Shown: one piece after another, positions 1 through 7,625 of the stretch
How positions within the stretch are numbered: the first letter of the stretch is position 1
How the letters are laid out: the number at the start of each line of letters is the position of its first letter
NCBI GenBank assembly: GCA_943327965.2
Contig: CALPYQ020000008.1
Span: 1-14,453 of the forward strand
Direction: 5' to 3'
Length of the DNA stretch: 14,453 bases
Source: Singulisphaera sp. GP187
GTDB lineage: Bacteria; Pseudomonadota; Gammaproteobacteria; Burkholderiales; Burkholderiaceae_C
Notes under the pieces: model-generated
What the model saw: the letters and a program-made list of their open reading frames with translations, nothing else
Told to the model about the DNA's origin: nothing
The model's database searches: none
Made by a program: the position numbers and the translations under genes

Positions 1-16
1 GGACGCCAAAGAATGA
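1..16 (+). CDS. 3' end of an upstream gene (four codons and stop)
   Basis: Reading from base 2 gives GAC GCC AAA GAA and the stop TGA at 14-16, which overlaps the ipdC start in an ATGA arrangement at 13-16. This fits a translationally coupled upstream gene in the same operon. In actinobacteria the genes next to echA20 and ipdC are ipdA and ipdB, which encode a CoA-transferase-like ring-C hydrolase, so ipdB is the natural guess. Four codons cannot identify a protein, and the frame could be open by chance. Confidence 0.4.
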
Positions 17-1098
17 GTTCATCGCATGCCTTGCGAACACCCTTGTGCGATCTTTTAGGTTGCCAATATCCGGTCATTCAAACAGCCATGGGTTGGGTTG
101 CAGGCTCCTCCTTGGTTGCAGCCACTACCAACGCAGGTGGCTTTGGTTTTTTGGCGGGCGCTACCATCCCGGCCGATGAAGTCGAGGCCGAAATTTTGCG
201 CGTCAAAGAGCTGACGGGTGGCAAGCCTTTTGGCTTGAACTTTCACATGTTCCAAACCAACGCCAATCAGTTGCTTGACTTGGCCATCGAACACAAAATT
301 CGCGCCGTCAGTTATGGCCGCGGTCCCGACAAAAAAGTCATTGGTCGACTCCGCGATGCCGGCATTGTGTGCATGCCCACCGTTGGCGCTTTGAAGCATG
401 CGCAAAAAGCCATTGAAATGGGTGCCAATGCCATCACAGTTCAAGGCGGCGAAGGTGGCGGACACACAGGCTCAGTGCCATCCACCGTCTTAATTCCACA
501 AGTGGTTGATGCGGTCAAGGTACCGGTCATTGCAGCCGGTGGTTTCTACGATGGCCGCGGACTGCTAGCGGCCCTTGCTTATGGCGCACAAGGCATTGCC
601 ATGGGCACTCGCTTTCTCATGACCAGCGATTCGGGCATCCCCTCGGCCACTTTAGACCGCTATCTGCAGGCCAAAGACGCCGAAAAAATTCAGATCTCCT
701 ATTTGGTCGATGGCATGCCCCAGCGCATGATTCCCAATGAATATTTGCAGATGCTCGAAAAGTCATCGCCCTTCAAACGATTGCGCATTGCCGTTCAATT
801 GGCTTTGCAATGGAAATCGCAAACTGGCATGACCACGCAACAAGCGCTGGCCATTTTGTGGAAGGGGTTCAGAGAAGACCCAGGCAGCACTGCGCAAAAC
901 GTCATGGCTGCCAATGCGCCCATGTTGCTGCAACGTTCAATGACCGATGGCAAACCCGCTGAAGGCGTGATGTCATCCGGCCAAGTGGCCGCTTTAATCA
1001 ATCAACTTGATTCTTGTGAAACCGTCATTCAAGGCATCATGCGCCAAGCCCAAGACAGGCAATTGGCAATCAAGCAATTCAGTGGCCAAGCCGCTTAA
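13..1098 (+). CDS. ipdC: IpdC-like flavin-dependent oxidoreductase of steroid C/D-ring degradation (nitronate monooxygenase fold)
   Basis: The 361-residue protein has the FMN-dependent TIM-barrel fold of the nitronate monooxygenase/2-nitropropane dioxygenase family. Visible hallmarks are the N-terminal PVIQTAMGWVAG block (20-31), the flavin/phosphate motif GGEGGGHTG (145-153, with H151), PVIAAGG (171-177) and AMGTRF (196-201). The MGWVAG, VQGGEGGGHTG, AAGGFYDGRGL and VDGMPQR blocks match mycobacterial IpdC (Rv3553) as I remember it, and length is similar (about 355 aa). Known role: IpdC acts with IpdF on the 5-hydroxy/5-oxo indene-carboxyl-CoA intermediates before ring D opening; the exact redox step is quoted from memory. 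The start ATG overlaps an upstream stop, and echA20 follows after 12 nt. Automatic annotation would probably say nitronate monooxygenase, but the context argues against a nitronate substrate. Cytoplasmic, with no signal peptide. Confidence 0.88.
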   Translation: MSSSHALRTPLCDLLGCQYPVIQTAMGWVAGSSLVAATTNAGGFGFLAGATIPADEVEAEILRVKELTGGKPFGLNFHMFQTNANQLLDLAIEHKIRAVSYGRGPDKKVIGRLRDAGIVCMPTVGALKHAQKAIEMGANAITVQGGEGGGHTGSVPSTVLIPQVVDAVKVPVIAAGGFYDGRGLLAALAYGAQGIAMGTRFLMTSDSGIPSATLDRYLQAKDAEKIQISYLVDGMPQRMIPNEYLQMLEKSSPFKRLRIAVQLALQWKSQTGMTTQQALAILWKGFREDPGSTAQNVMAANAPMLLQRSMTDGKPAEGVMSSGQVAALINQLDSCETVIQGIMRQAQDRQLAIKQFSGQAA

Positions 1099-1110
1099 GG
1101 AGCGACCCCC

Positions 1111-1866
1111 ATGACTCAACAATTTTTCACTGAGTTGCATGACAACGGCGTGGCCGAGATTGTGCTCAATCGTCCGCCCGTCAATGCCTTAAATGCTGCA
1201 GGTTGGTACGGCCTGGCCAAAGAAATAGAAGCACAAGGCCAAAAACCCGAAGTGCGGGTCATTGTGATTCGCGCTGAAGGCCGTGGTTTTTGTGCAGGCG
1301 TTGACATCAAAGAGTTGGCCAGCAACGACAAATTGATTGTTGACGTCAATGCGGGCAACTATGCCACCTTCAAAGCAGTCCACCTCAACAAAGTACCGGT
1401 CATTGCAGCGGTTCATGGCTTTGTCTTGGGTGGCGGTATCGGCATCTGCGGTGCCGCCGACATTGTCATTGCTGCCGACGACGCCAGTTTTGGCTTGCCC
1501 GAAGTGGACCGCGGCGCCATGGGCGGTGCAGCCCACATGCAACGCATGTTTGGCGTTCAAAAAACACGTTACTTGTTTTTCACAGGCGAGATGATTGGCG
1601 CCACAGAAGCCGCTCGTTTGGGTGCCATCGAGCGCGTGGTCCCGCGCGCTGAATTGCGCGACACGGCTTTGGCCATTGCCGCCAAAATTGCGGCCAAGAG
1701 CCCGGCCATGATTCGCATTGCCAAAGAAGCACTGACTGGCATTGAAGATGGCAACCTTGAAGACAAATACCGCTGGGAGCAAGGCTTCACTTTGCAAGCC
1801 TATATGAGCCCAGATTCCAATGAAACCCGTCAGGCATTTGTCGAGAAACGTGATGCCACGTTCTGA
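1111..1866 (+). CDS. echA20: EchA20-like crotonase-fold ring-D hydrolase
   Basis: A 251-residue crotonase-superfamily protein. Visible motifs are RPPVNALN (21-28), the acyl-CoA binding stretch IRAEGRGFCAGVDIKE (53-68), the oxyanion-hole region GFVLGGGIGI (103-112) and FGLPEVDRGAMGG (127-139) with the conserved acidic E131. The second classical hydratase glutamate, usually just after the GGG turn, is not present, so a simple enoyl-CoA hydratase role is doubtful. These blocks, AAVHGF and YRWEQGFT closely resemble mycobacterial EchA20 (Rv3550), which hydrolytically opens ring D of the dioxo-hexahydroindene-carboxyl-CoA (HIEC-CoA). The start has a strong Shine-Dalgarno, AAGGAG at 1097-1102, overlapping the ipdC stop. 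It lies directly after ipdC and before a dehydrogenase pair. A generic enoyl-CoA hydratase is the alternative. Confidence 0.87.
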   Translation: MTQQFFTELHDNGVAEIVLNRPPVNALNAAGWYGLAKEIEAQGQKPEVRVIVIRAEGRGFCAGVDIKELASNDKLIVDVNAGNYATFKAVHLNKVPVIAAVHGFVLGGGIGICGAADIVIAADDASFGLPEVDRGAMGGAAHMQRMFGVQKTRYLFFTGEMIGATEAARLGAIERVVPRAELRDTALAIAAKIAAKSPAMIRIAKEALTGIEDGNLEDKYRWEQGFTLQAYMSPDSNETRQAFVEKRDATF

Positions 1867-1871
1867 ATGCC

Positions 1872-1879
1872 AAGGAGGT
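1872..1879 (+). promoter_or_regulatory. Near-consensus ribosome binding site for the fadE31-like gene
   Basis: AAGGAGGT lies 4 nt upstream of the ATG at 1884. It decides the start: an in-frame GTG at 1878 is inside this Shine-Dalgarno sequence and is unlikely to be the initiator. Confidence 0.75.
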
Positions 1880-1883
1880 GCAG

Positions 1884-3038
1884 ATGCAACTTAACTACAC
1901 AAGCGAACAAAACGCCTTTCGCGCAGAAGTGCGAGACTGGCTGCACACTCACGTGCCCCGTGAGAAATTTGCTAGCCACGACACCAAAGAAGGCTTTGAG
2001 CAACACCGCCAGTGGGAAGCCACTTTGGCCGATGGTGGCTGGAGCAGCGTCACATGGCCCAAAGACTTGGGTGGACGGGGTTGTGACCTCATTCAGTGGC
2101 TCATCTTTGAAGAGGAATACGCTAAGGCTGATGCACCTTTTCGCGTGAATCAAAACGGCATTTTGTTGCTGGGCCCCACTTTGATGGAATTTGGCACAGC
2201 CGCTCAAAAAGCCAAGTTTCTGCCGCGCATGGCGCGATGCGATGACATGTGGGCACAAGGTTGGAGTGAGCCCAATGCTGGCTCTGACATGGCCGCCATC
2301 AGCAGCAAAGCCATTCGAGATGGCGACCACTATGTTTTGAATGGCCAAAAAACTTGGTCCACCCGCGCCATCTTTGCCAATTGGTTGTTTGGCTTGTTTC
2401 GGAGTGATCCCACTTCTTCAAGACACCACGGCCTGAGTTATTTGCTGGTGCCATTGGATGCACCAGGGCTAACCATTCGCCCCATTCAAGCTTTGAATGG
2501 CAAACAAGCTTTTGCCGAAATTTTCTTTGACGATGTTCGGGTCTCTGCAGACAACTTGTTGGGCGAAGAAGGTCAAGGTTGGAACGTGGCCATGGCCACG
2601 GCAGGCTTTGAGCGAGGCTTGTTGCTGCGTTCACCTGCTCGCTATCAACGGACTGCGCAAAAGCTCATGCAACTTTATCGCAAACACCAAGTGTCTGCCG
2701 ATCGCGACCCTTCCATTCGCGAAGCCGTCATGCGCGCCTGGATGGGCTCCGAAGCTTATAACTTGGCCTCCTACCACACCGTGGGCAAAGTGCAGCAAGG
2801 CATGCGCGTGGGTGCTGAGGCCAGTACCAACAAAATCTTTTGGTCCGAACTGGATTTGGAAATGCACGAAACCGCCATGCGCATTTTGGGGCCGCGTGCT
2901 GAATTGTGCGAAGACCCCGAGTCGCATGAATGGCTAGAAGGCTTTTTGTTTGCGCAGGCAGGCTCGATTTACGCAGGCAGCAACGAAATTCAACGCAACA
3001 TCATTGCTGAGCGCTTGCTTGGCTTGCCTAAAAATTAA
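1884..3038 (+). CDS. fadE31: FadE31-like acyl-CoA dehydrogenase, catalytic-type subunit
   Basis: A 384-residue acyl-CoA dehydrogenase. Family features include the FAD/substrate motif WAQGWSEPNAGSD (123-135), NGQKTWST (153-160), the RHHGLSYLLVPLDAPG region (180-195), the F-DD-V element near 214-220 and C-terminal IYAGSNEIQRNIIAERLLGLP. In MCAD-type enzymes the catalytic Glu follows the terminal IY; here that position is Ala, while FERG (242-245) supplies E243, the isovaleryl-CoA-dehydrogenase-type site. Blocks such as RSDP, LRSPAR and GAEAS match mycobacterial FadE31 (Rv3562) as remembered. With the downstream FadE32-like subunit it should form an alpha2beta2 enzyme dehydrogenating an acyl-CoA late in ring C/D breakdown, plausibly the methyl-oxo-octanedioyl-CoA product. 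The ATG at 1884 has an excellent RBS, 17 nt after echA20. Substrate is inferred. Confidence 0.82.
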   Translation: MQLNYTSEQNAFRAEVRDWLHTHVPREKFASHDTKEGFEQHRQWEATLADGGWSSVTWPKDLGGRGCDLIQWLIFEEEYAKADAPFRVNQNGILLLGPTLMEFGTAAQKAKFLPRMARCDDMWAQGWSEPNAGSDMAAISSKAIRDGDHYVLNGQKTWSTRAIFANWLFGLFRSDPTSSRHHGLSYLLVPLDAPGLTIRPIQALNGKQAFAEIFFDDVRVSADNLLGEEGQGWNVAMATAGFERGLLLRSPARYQRTAQKLMQLYRKHQVSADRDPSIREAVMRAWMGSEAYNLASYHTVGKVQQGMRVGAEASTNKIFWSELDLEMHETAMRILGPRAELCEDPESHEWLEGFLFAQAGSIYAGSNEIQRNIIAERLLGLPKN

Positions 3039-3049
3039 CGAGGCTGATC

Positions 3050-4126
3050 ATGAATTTCACTTTCAACGAAGACCAGCACGCCCTGCGCGATTCCATCAGC
3101 CGCTTTTTAATGGTTGAGGCAGCGCCAGAAAAACTGCGCGCTATTTGGCAAACCGATGCGGGTCGCTCCACAGAGCTTCGCAGCAAGTTGGCCGAGCAAG
3201 GCATCACTGCTTTGTCTGTGCCTGAAGCGGCAGGTGGCTTGGGTTTGGGCGATGTGGACTGGTCCTTGATGAATCAAGAACTGGGCTACTTTGGCATTCC
3301 AGACTCGCTGTCCGATACCGCCTATTTGGCCACTGGCCTGTTGTCAGGCTTGCCAGAACAACATCCTGTGCGAAGCAAATGGCTGCCCCTGATTGCAGAC
3401 GGTTCTGTGCGCATTGCCTTAGGCCATCCGGTCAACCCTTGGGTGGCAGACGCCCACTTGGCAGATCTGCTGTTGCTTGCACATCCAACAGCCACTGGCA
3501 CAGAGTGGCATGCGCTAACACCCGACCAGGTCACAGCCGTTGCATGCCCCAGCATTGATGCGTCTAGACGCTTGGCCACCATCACATGGCAGGCCTCCGA
3601 TGCCAGCCGCATTGCAGACAGCGCAAGCGGTCAAGCCTTGGCCAACGACTTGCTAGACCGTGGTGCGTTAGGTGTTTCGGCACAACTGTTGGGTCTGGCG
3701 CAGCGCATGCTCGACCTCACAGTGGACTATGCCGCACAACGCAAACAATTTGGCAAACCCATCGGCTCTTTCCAAGCGGTCAAGCACCAACTGGCCGACA
3801 TCGTCACCAAAATTGAATTTGCAAAACCCGTGCTGTATCGTGCCGCCAATGCCTTGAGCCAATCTGAAGCACAGCGTTCGGTGCGCATTTCTCACGCCAA
3901 AATAGCTTGCGCCGATGCAGGCTGGTTTGCAGCACGCAAAGCCATCCAAGTCCATGGCGCCATGGGCTACACCTGGGAAGTCGATTTGCAAATGTTCATG
4001 AAGCGCGCCTGGGTATTAGACGCTGCGTGGGGTGATCGCACTTTCCACAAACAACGCCTGGCTGACGCCCTGATGAGTGACGATTCACTCATGGGTCCTG
4101 GCGCTACTTTCAACACATCTCTTTAA
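3050..4126 (+). CDS. fadE32: FadE32-like acyl-CoA dehydrogenase, partner subunit
   Basis: A 358-residue acyl-CoA dehydrogenase homologue of the divergent partner type. It has the N-terminal helical domain (NEDQHALRDSISRF), a poorly conserved middle without the SEPxAGSD FAD motif, and a recognisable C-terminal domain: the Q-LLGLAQ-ML-V-YA-RKQFGKPIGSFQAVKH helix pair (about 219-247) and IQVHGAMGYTWEVDL near 298-312. I see no catalytic Glu in either usual position. This fits the heteromeric steroid dehydrogenases of actinobacteria, where one subunit carries catalysis and both shape FAD binding. It is somewhat longer than my recollection of Rv3563 (about 320 aa), partly through a C-terminal tail of about 20 residues. 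The start has GAGG at 3040-3043, 12 nt after the fadE31-like stop, consistent with paired expression. It could equally be called FadE33-like. Confidence 0.77.
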   Translation: MNFTFNEDQHALRDSISRFLMVEAAPEKLRAIWQTDAGRSTELRSKLAEQGITALSVPEAAGGLGLGDVDWSLMNQELGYFGIPDSLSDTAYLATGLLSGLPEQHPVRSKWLPLIADGSVRIALGHPVNPWVADAHLADLLLLAHPTATGTEWHALTPDQVTAVACPSIDASRRLATITWQASDASRIADSASGQALANDLLDRGALGVSAQLLGLAQRMLDLTVDYAAQRKQFGKPIGSFQAVKHQLADIVTKIEFAKPVLYRAANALSQSEAQRSVRISHAKIACADAGWFAARKAIQVHGAMGYTWEVDLQMFMKRAWVLDAAWGDRTFHKQRLADALMSDDSLMGPGATFNTSL

Positions 4127-4138
4127 GACGGACCCCTC

Positions 4139-5290
4139 ATGGCAGAAGCATTCATCGTTGACGCGTTGCGTTCACCCACTGGCAAACGCAACGGCGCATT
4201 GGCCCAAGTTCATGGTGCCGATTTGGGTGCCCACGTCATCAAGGGCATTGTCGAACGCAATGCCATTCCCGCGGCTGAATACGACGATGTCATCTTCGGA
4301 TGTGTCGATACCATTGGCGCATTGGCCGGCGACATTGCCCGCACATCTTGGCTGGCCGCAGGTATGCCCTTGAATGTACCTGGCACCACCATTGATCGCC
4401 AATGCGGCTCCTCACAACAAGCCGTTCACTTTGCTGCACAAGCCGTCATGAGTGGTACCCAAGATGTGGTGTTGGCCGGAGGCGTTCAAACCATGAGCCG
4501 TATTCCCATTGGCTCGGCCATGTTGGCAGGACAGCCCTTGGGATTTACCACGCCCTTTGCTGAAAGCCAAGGCTGGCAAGCCCGATTTGGCAATGCCCCC
4601 GTCAATCAGTTTTATGCTGCGCAGAGAATTGCCGATCATTGGCAAATCAGCCGTGAAGACATGGAAGTCTTTGCCAAAGAAAGTCATGACCGCGCCTTGC
4701 GTGCTATTGCTGAGGGTCGCTTCCAACGCGAAATTTTGCCCTATGGCAACTTTGCAATGGACGAAACGGCTCGCGCAAGCACCTTGGAAAAGTTGGCAAC
4801 TTTGCAGCCCGTTGACCCCACTTATCCCAAAATTACAGCGGCCGTTTCAAGCTCAACTTGTGATGCCGCAGCTGCTATTTTGGTAGTCTCTGAAGCTGCA
4901 CTTAAAAAATACAATTTAACGCCTCGTGCGCGCATTCATCACCTGAGTGTTTTGGCAGACGATCCCATTTGGCATTTGACTGCGCCTATTCCAGCCACCG
5001 CCCATGCACTCAAAAAAGCAGGCATGAAAATCGAAGACATCGATTTGGTTGAAATCAATGAAGCTTTTGCGTCGGTGGCCATGGCTTGGTTGAAAGAAAC
5101 ACACTTCCCGCACGAACGCACCAATGTCAATGGCGGCGCGATTGCACTCGGTCATCCCTTGGGCGCCTCTGGCGTTAAGCTCATGACCACTTTGTTGCAT
5201 GAGCTTGAAAGAACCCAAAAACGCTTTGGCTTGCAAACCATGTGTGAAGGTGGCGGCCAAGCCAACGTCACCATCATTGAAAGACTTTGA
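4139..5290 (+). CDS. fadA6: FadA6-like thiolase
   Basis: A 383-residue type-II thiolase. The acyl-accepting nucleophile is C89 in DRQCGSSQQA, H339 lies in NGGAIALGHPLG (331-342), and the proton-shuttle C369 in MCEGGG (368-373); NEAF is at 307-310. WLAAG, IDRQCGSSQQA, GGVQTMS, IPATAHAL and the C-terminus RFGLQTMCEGGGQANVTIIERL's first and last blocks match mycobacterial FadA6 (Rv3556c), which thiolyses 6-methyl-3,7-dioxodecanedioyl-CoA after ring C opening, releasing acetyl-CoA. One oddity: the usual loop of the GNxSQxSDGA type reads SSSTCDAAAA at 237-246, so Ser-Asp-Gly is replaced by Cys-Asp-Ala. The catalytic residues remain intact. It sits 12 nt after the fadE32-like gene and 3 nt before the SDR gene, with a weak RBS (GACGGA region, 4129-4134). 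Confidence 0.87.
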   Translation: MAEAFIVDALRSPTGKRNGALAQVHGADLGAHVIKGIVERNAIPAAEYDDVIFGCVDTIGALAGDIARTSWLAAGMPLNVPGTTIDRQCGSSQQAVHFAAQAVMSGTQDVVLAGGVQTMSRIPIGSAMLAGQPLGFTTPFAESQGWQARFGNAPVNQFYAAQRIADHWQISREDMEVFAKESHDRALRAIAEGRFQREILPYGNFAMDETARASTLEKLATLQPVDPTYPKITAAVSSSTCDAAAAILVVSEAALKKYNLTPRARIHHLSVLADDPIWHLTAPIPATAHALKKAGMKIEDIDLVEINEAFASVAMAWLKETHFPHERTNVNGGAIALGHPLGASGVKLMTTLLHELERTQKRFGLQTMCEGGGQANVTIIERL

Positions 5291-5293
5291 TTT

Positions 5294-6172
5294 ATGCGCA
5301 TTTGTGAAAACAGAACCGTCATCATTACTGGCGCTGGCGGCGGCTTGGGTCGTGCTTATGCCTTGGCCTTTGGTAAGGCGGGTGCCAATGTCGTGGTCAA
5401 TGACATTCGCATAGAAGCCGCAACGCAAGTGGCGGCAGAAGTCATTGCAGCCGGTGGTCAGGCCTTGGCCAATCAGGGCGACATCACCAGCATGGCTGGC
5501 GCACAAAGCATTGTCGATGCCGCAGTGGCTGCCTTTGGTGAGGTCCATGTGTTGGTCAACAACGCTGGCATTTTGCGCGACCGCATGTTCATCAGCCTGA
5601 GTGAAGAAGACTGGGACCTCGTCATGAAGGTTCACTTAAAAGGTCATTTTTGCTTGGCCAATATTTTGGGTCGCCGTTGGCGCGATGCCGCCAAGGCTGG
5701 CCACAAAATTGAAGCCCGAATTATCAACACCAGTTCTGGTGCAGGCTTGCAAGGCTCTATTGGGCAATCCAATTATTCTGCGGCCAAGGGCGGTATTGCC
5801 TCACTCACTTTGGTGCAAGCCGCCGAGATGGCACGCTACGGCATCACGGTCAATGGCTTGGCCCCTGCAGCACGCACCTCCATGACTGAAAGCGCCATGC
5901 CCGACGTGGTCAAAGCGCCCGCTGATGGCAGTTTTGATGCTTGGGCCGCCGAGAATGTGGCCCCCTTGGTGGTCTGGCTAGGCAGTGTTGAATCGTCGCA
6001 CATCACGGGCAAATTGTTCGAATCGCAAGGCGGCCGAATTTCGATGTGCGACGGCTGGCGAACTGACGCCACCATCGACAAAGGCGCGCGCTGGCTGCCC
6101 GAAGAATTGGGCCCCATCGTAGATCAGTTGATCGCGCAAGCTACACCTGCACAAAAAGTCTGGGGCACTTGA
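5294..6172 (+). CDS. Short-chain dehydrogenase of the MFE-2/Hsd4A type, probable (3R)-hydroxyacyl-CoA dehydrogenase
   Basis: A 292-residue classical SDR. The NAD-binding TGAGGGLG motif is at 12-19, an Asp (D37, in VVNDI) ending strand beta-2 suggests NAD(H) preference, NNAG is at 89-92, and the catalytic serine region NTSSGAG (145-151) and Y161xxxK165 are intact. The run NNAGILRDRMF followed by SEEDWD and VHLKG, plus GQSNYSAAKGG and VAPLVVWL, resembles the dehydrogenase domain of peroxisomal multifunctional enzyme 2 and actinobacterial Hsd4A/Rv3548c-type SDRs, which oxidise (3R)-hydroxyacyl-CoAs. It probably performs the third step of side-chain beta-oxidation of HIP-CoA, after a MaoC hydratase. 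The start is 3 nt after fadA6, with GAAAGA at 5279-5284 as a weak RBS. The amidase starts 1 nt after its stop. The exact hydroxyl oxidised is unproven. Confidence 0.8.
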   Translation: MRICENRTVIITGAGGGLGRAYALAFGKAGANVVVNDIRIEAATQVAAEVIAAGGQALANQGDITSMAGAQSIVDAAVAAFGEVHVLVNNAGILRDRMFISLSEEDWDLVMKVHLKGHFCLANILGRRWRDAAKAGHKIEARIINTSSGAGLQGSIGQSNYSAAKGGIASLTLVQAAEMARYGITVNGLAPAARTSMTESAMPDVVKAPADGSFDAWAAENVAPLVVWLGSVESSHITGKLFESQGGRISMCDGWRTDATIDKGARWLPEELGPIVDQLIAQATPAQKVWGT

Positions 6173-6173
6173 A

Positions 6174-7625
6174 ATGAATCACCTGCCCTTGCCAGAATTT
6201 GAAGGGTGGGATGCCACTGAAATGGCCTCGCAACTTCGGTCGGGGCAAGTCACGCCCCTAGACGTGTTGGAGGCATCGCAAGCCAGGGCGCACGCCCATG
6301 CCAACATCAATGCCATTGCCATGTTTCACAACGACATGGCCCATGACAAGGCTTTGCGTCTTTCTAAATACGCACAAACGCAACGAGAGTCTGAAACTCA
6401 AAAGGCCCCCTTCTGGGGTGTTCCATTTGCGCTCAAAGATTTGGGCGTAGCACTCCAAGGAACCATCACCACCAACGGCTGTGCATTTTTCAAAGACGCT
6501 GTGGCAGACCACGATTCCACTTTGGTTCAACGTTATTTGGCGGCAGGTCTGAATGTTTTTGCCAAAACAACATCGCCCGAATTTGGTCAAACCGCCACCA
6601 CCGAATCCAAACTTTTTGGCAACACCCTCAACCCTTGGAACTTAAGCTTCAGTGCGGGCGGCTCCTCGGGCGGCGCGGCGGCGGCTGTTGCGGCTGGCAT
6701 CCTGCCCGTTGCACATGCCAGTGATGGCGGTGGTTCGATTCGAATTCCGGCATCACACTGCGGTTTATTTGGCTTCAAACCTAGCCGAGGTCGAATTCCC
6801 ATGGGACCCAAAGCGCTAGAGGGTTGGATGGGGCTTTCTTGCCAGCACGTCATCAGCCGAAGTGTGCGTGACAGCGCCTTAATGTTGCAACTCACCCAAG
6901 GCCCAGAGGCAGGTGCTCGCAGCAGCACCTATCAAGCATTTTTGGGGGGCACCGACACATGTCGTCCTTTGAAAATTGCCTTGATGCTTGACAATCCCTT
7001 TGGCGCACCCGTTCATCCAGATTGTTTAGAAGCTGTTCAAAAAACTGCCCAACTTTGCGAATCTTTGGGTCATCACGTTGACATTGCACAACCCGTCTTG
7101 GCCGTCGGCGACATGTTTGGCGGCATGGGCATTGCCACCGCCACAGGCATGCTGACGCAAGTGCAAACCCGCGAAGCCGCTTTGGGCCGCGATGCGCGCG
7201 AAGACGAATTTGAAAGGCTTAATTGGCGTAGCTTGCAACTGGCCAAACAGTTTTCGGCTTTGCAAGTTTTCAAAGCCAGATCGGCATTTGACCAAGCTGG
7301 CAGAACCATCGATTTATTCCTGGCAGATTACGACTGTATTTTGTCGCCTGTGACAGCGGCACCGGCCCCTCTCATTGGCCAGATGTCACTGAACCAGCCC
7401 TATGAAGATTTTGTCAAAGTGGTCATGACGGCGTCACCCTTTACAGCGCTCTTCAACATCAGCGGGCACCCCGCCATGTCAGTTCCCTTGCATTGGAATT
7501 CTCAGAACATGCCCATTGGCGCCCACTTTGCAGGTCGCTATGGCGATGAAGACACCTTGTTTGCGTTGGCCGCCCAACTGGAACAGGCTGCGCCTTGGAA
7601 AGACAGACGACCCAAGGCTGCGTGA
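6174..7625 (+). CDS. Amidase-signature family hydrolase, role in the cluster unknown
   Basis: A 483-residue amidase-signature protein of normal family length. The Ser-cisSer-Lys triad is visible: K88 in VPFALKDLG, the serine pair S164/S165 in AGGSSGGAAAA, and S188 in SDGGGSIRIP, followed by the expected CGLFGFKPSRGR. There is no signal peptide or membrane segment, so it should be cytoplasmic and active. The family hydrolyses linear amides and some esters; substrate cannot be read from sequence. It is firmly inside the operon: the SDR stop is 1 nt upstream and its own stop shares a base with the next start (TGATG, 7623-7627). The known ring C/D pathway contains no amide. Possibilities are removal of a glycine or taurine conjugate from bile-salt-derived substrates, hydrolysis of a CoA thioester or lactone, or an unrelated passenger. 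GatA of the aminoacyl-tRNA amidotransferase is unlikely without gatB/gatC nearby. Confidence 0.85.
   Translation: MNHLPLPEFEGWDATEMASQLRSGQVTPLDVLEASQARAHAHANINAIAMFHNDMAHDKALRLSKYAQTQRESETQKAPFWGVPFALKDLGVALQGTITTNGCAFFKDAVADHDSTLVQRYLAAGLNVFAKTTSPEFGQTATTESKLFGNTLNPWNLSFSAGGSSGGAAAAVAAGILPVAHASDGGGSIRIPASHCGLFGFKPSRGRIPMGPKALEGWMGLSCQHVISRSVRDSALMLQLTQGPEAGARSSTYQAFLGGTDTCRPLKIALMLDNPFGAPVHPDCLEAVQKTAQLCESLGHHVDIAQPVLAVGDMFGGMGIATATGMLTQVQTREAALGRDAREDEFERLNWRSLQLAKQFSALQVFKARSAFDQAGRTIDLFLADYDCILSPVTAAPAPLIGQMSLNQPYEDFVKVVMTASPFTALFNISGHPAMSVPLHWNSQNMPIGAHFAGRYGDEDTLFALAAQLEQAAPWKDRRPKAA

Noticed and set aside
13..1098. Simple nitronate monooxygenase (nitroalkane detoxification) reading of the first gene
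   Set aside because: Family fold is right, but sequence blocks and the neighbouring echA20, fadE and ipdF genes fit IpdC better.
1189..1797. Reverse-strand open frame of 202 codons inside echA20
   Set aside because: It mirrors the codon pattern of echA20, has no plausible RBS or domain, and the sense gene is unambiguous.
1111..1866. Ordinary enoyl-CoA hydratase in fatty-acid beta-oxidation
   Set aside because: One of the two usual hydratase glutamates is missing, and the sequence follows EchA20, a ring hydrolase.
4916..5635. Reverse-strand open frame of 239 codons across the fadA6-SDR junction
   Set aside because: It lies antisense to two clear enzyme genes with conserved motifs, resembles no family I recognise, and long antisense frames are common in this codon usage.
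6174..7625. GatA subunit of the Asp/Glu-tRNA amidotransferase
   Set aside because: No gatB or gatC is adjacent, and the gene is embedded in a steroid operon; other amidase-signature roles are likelier.
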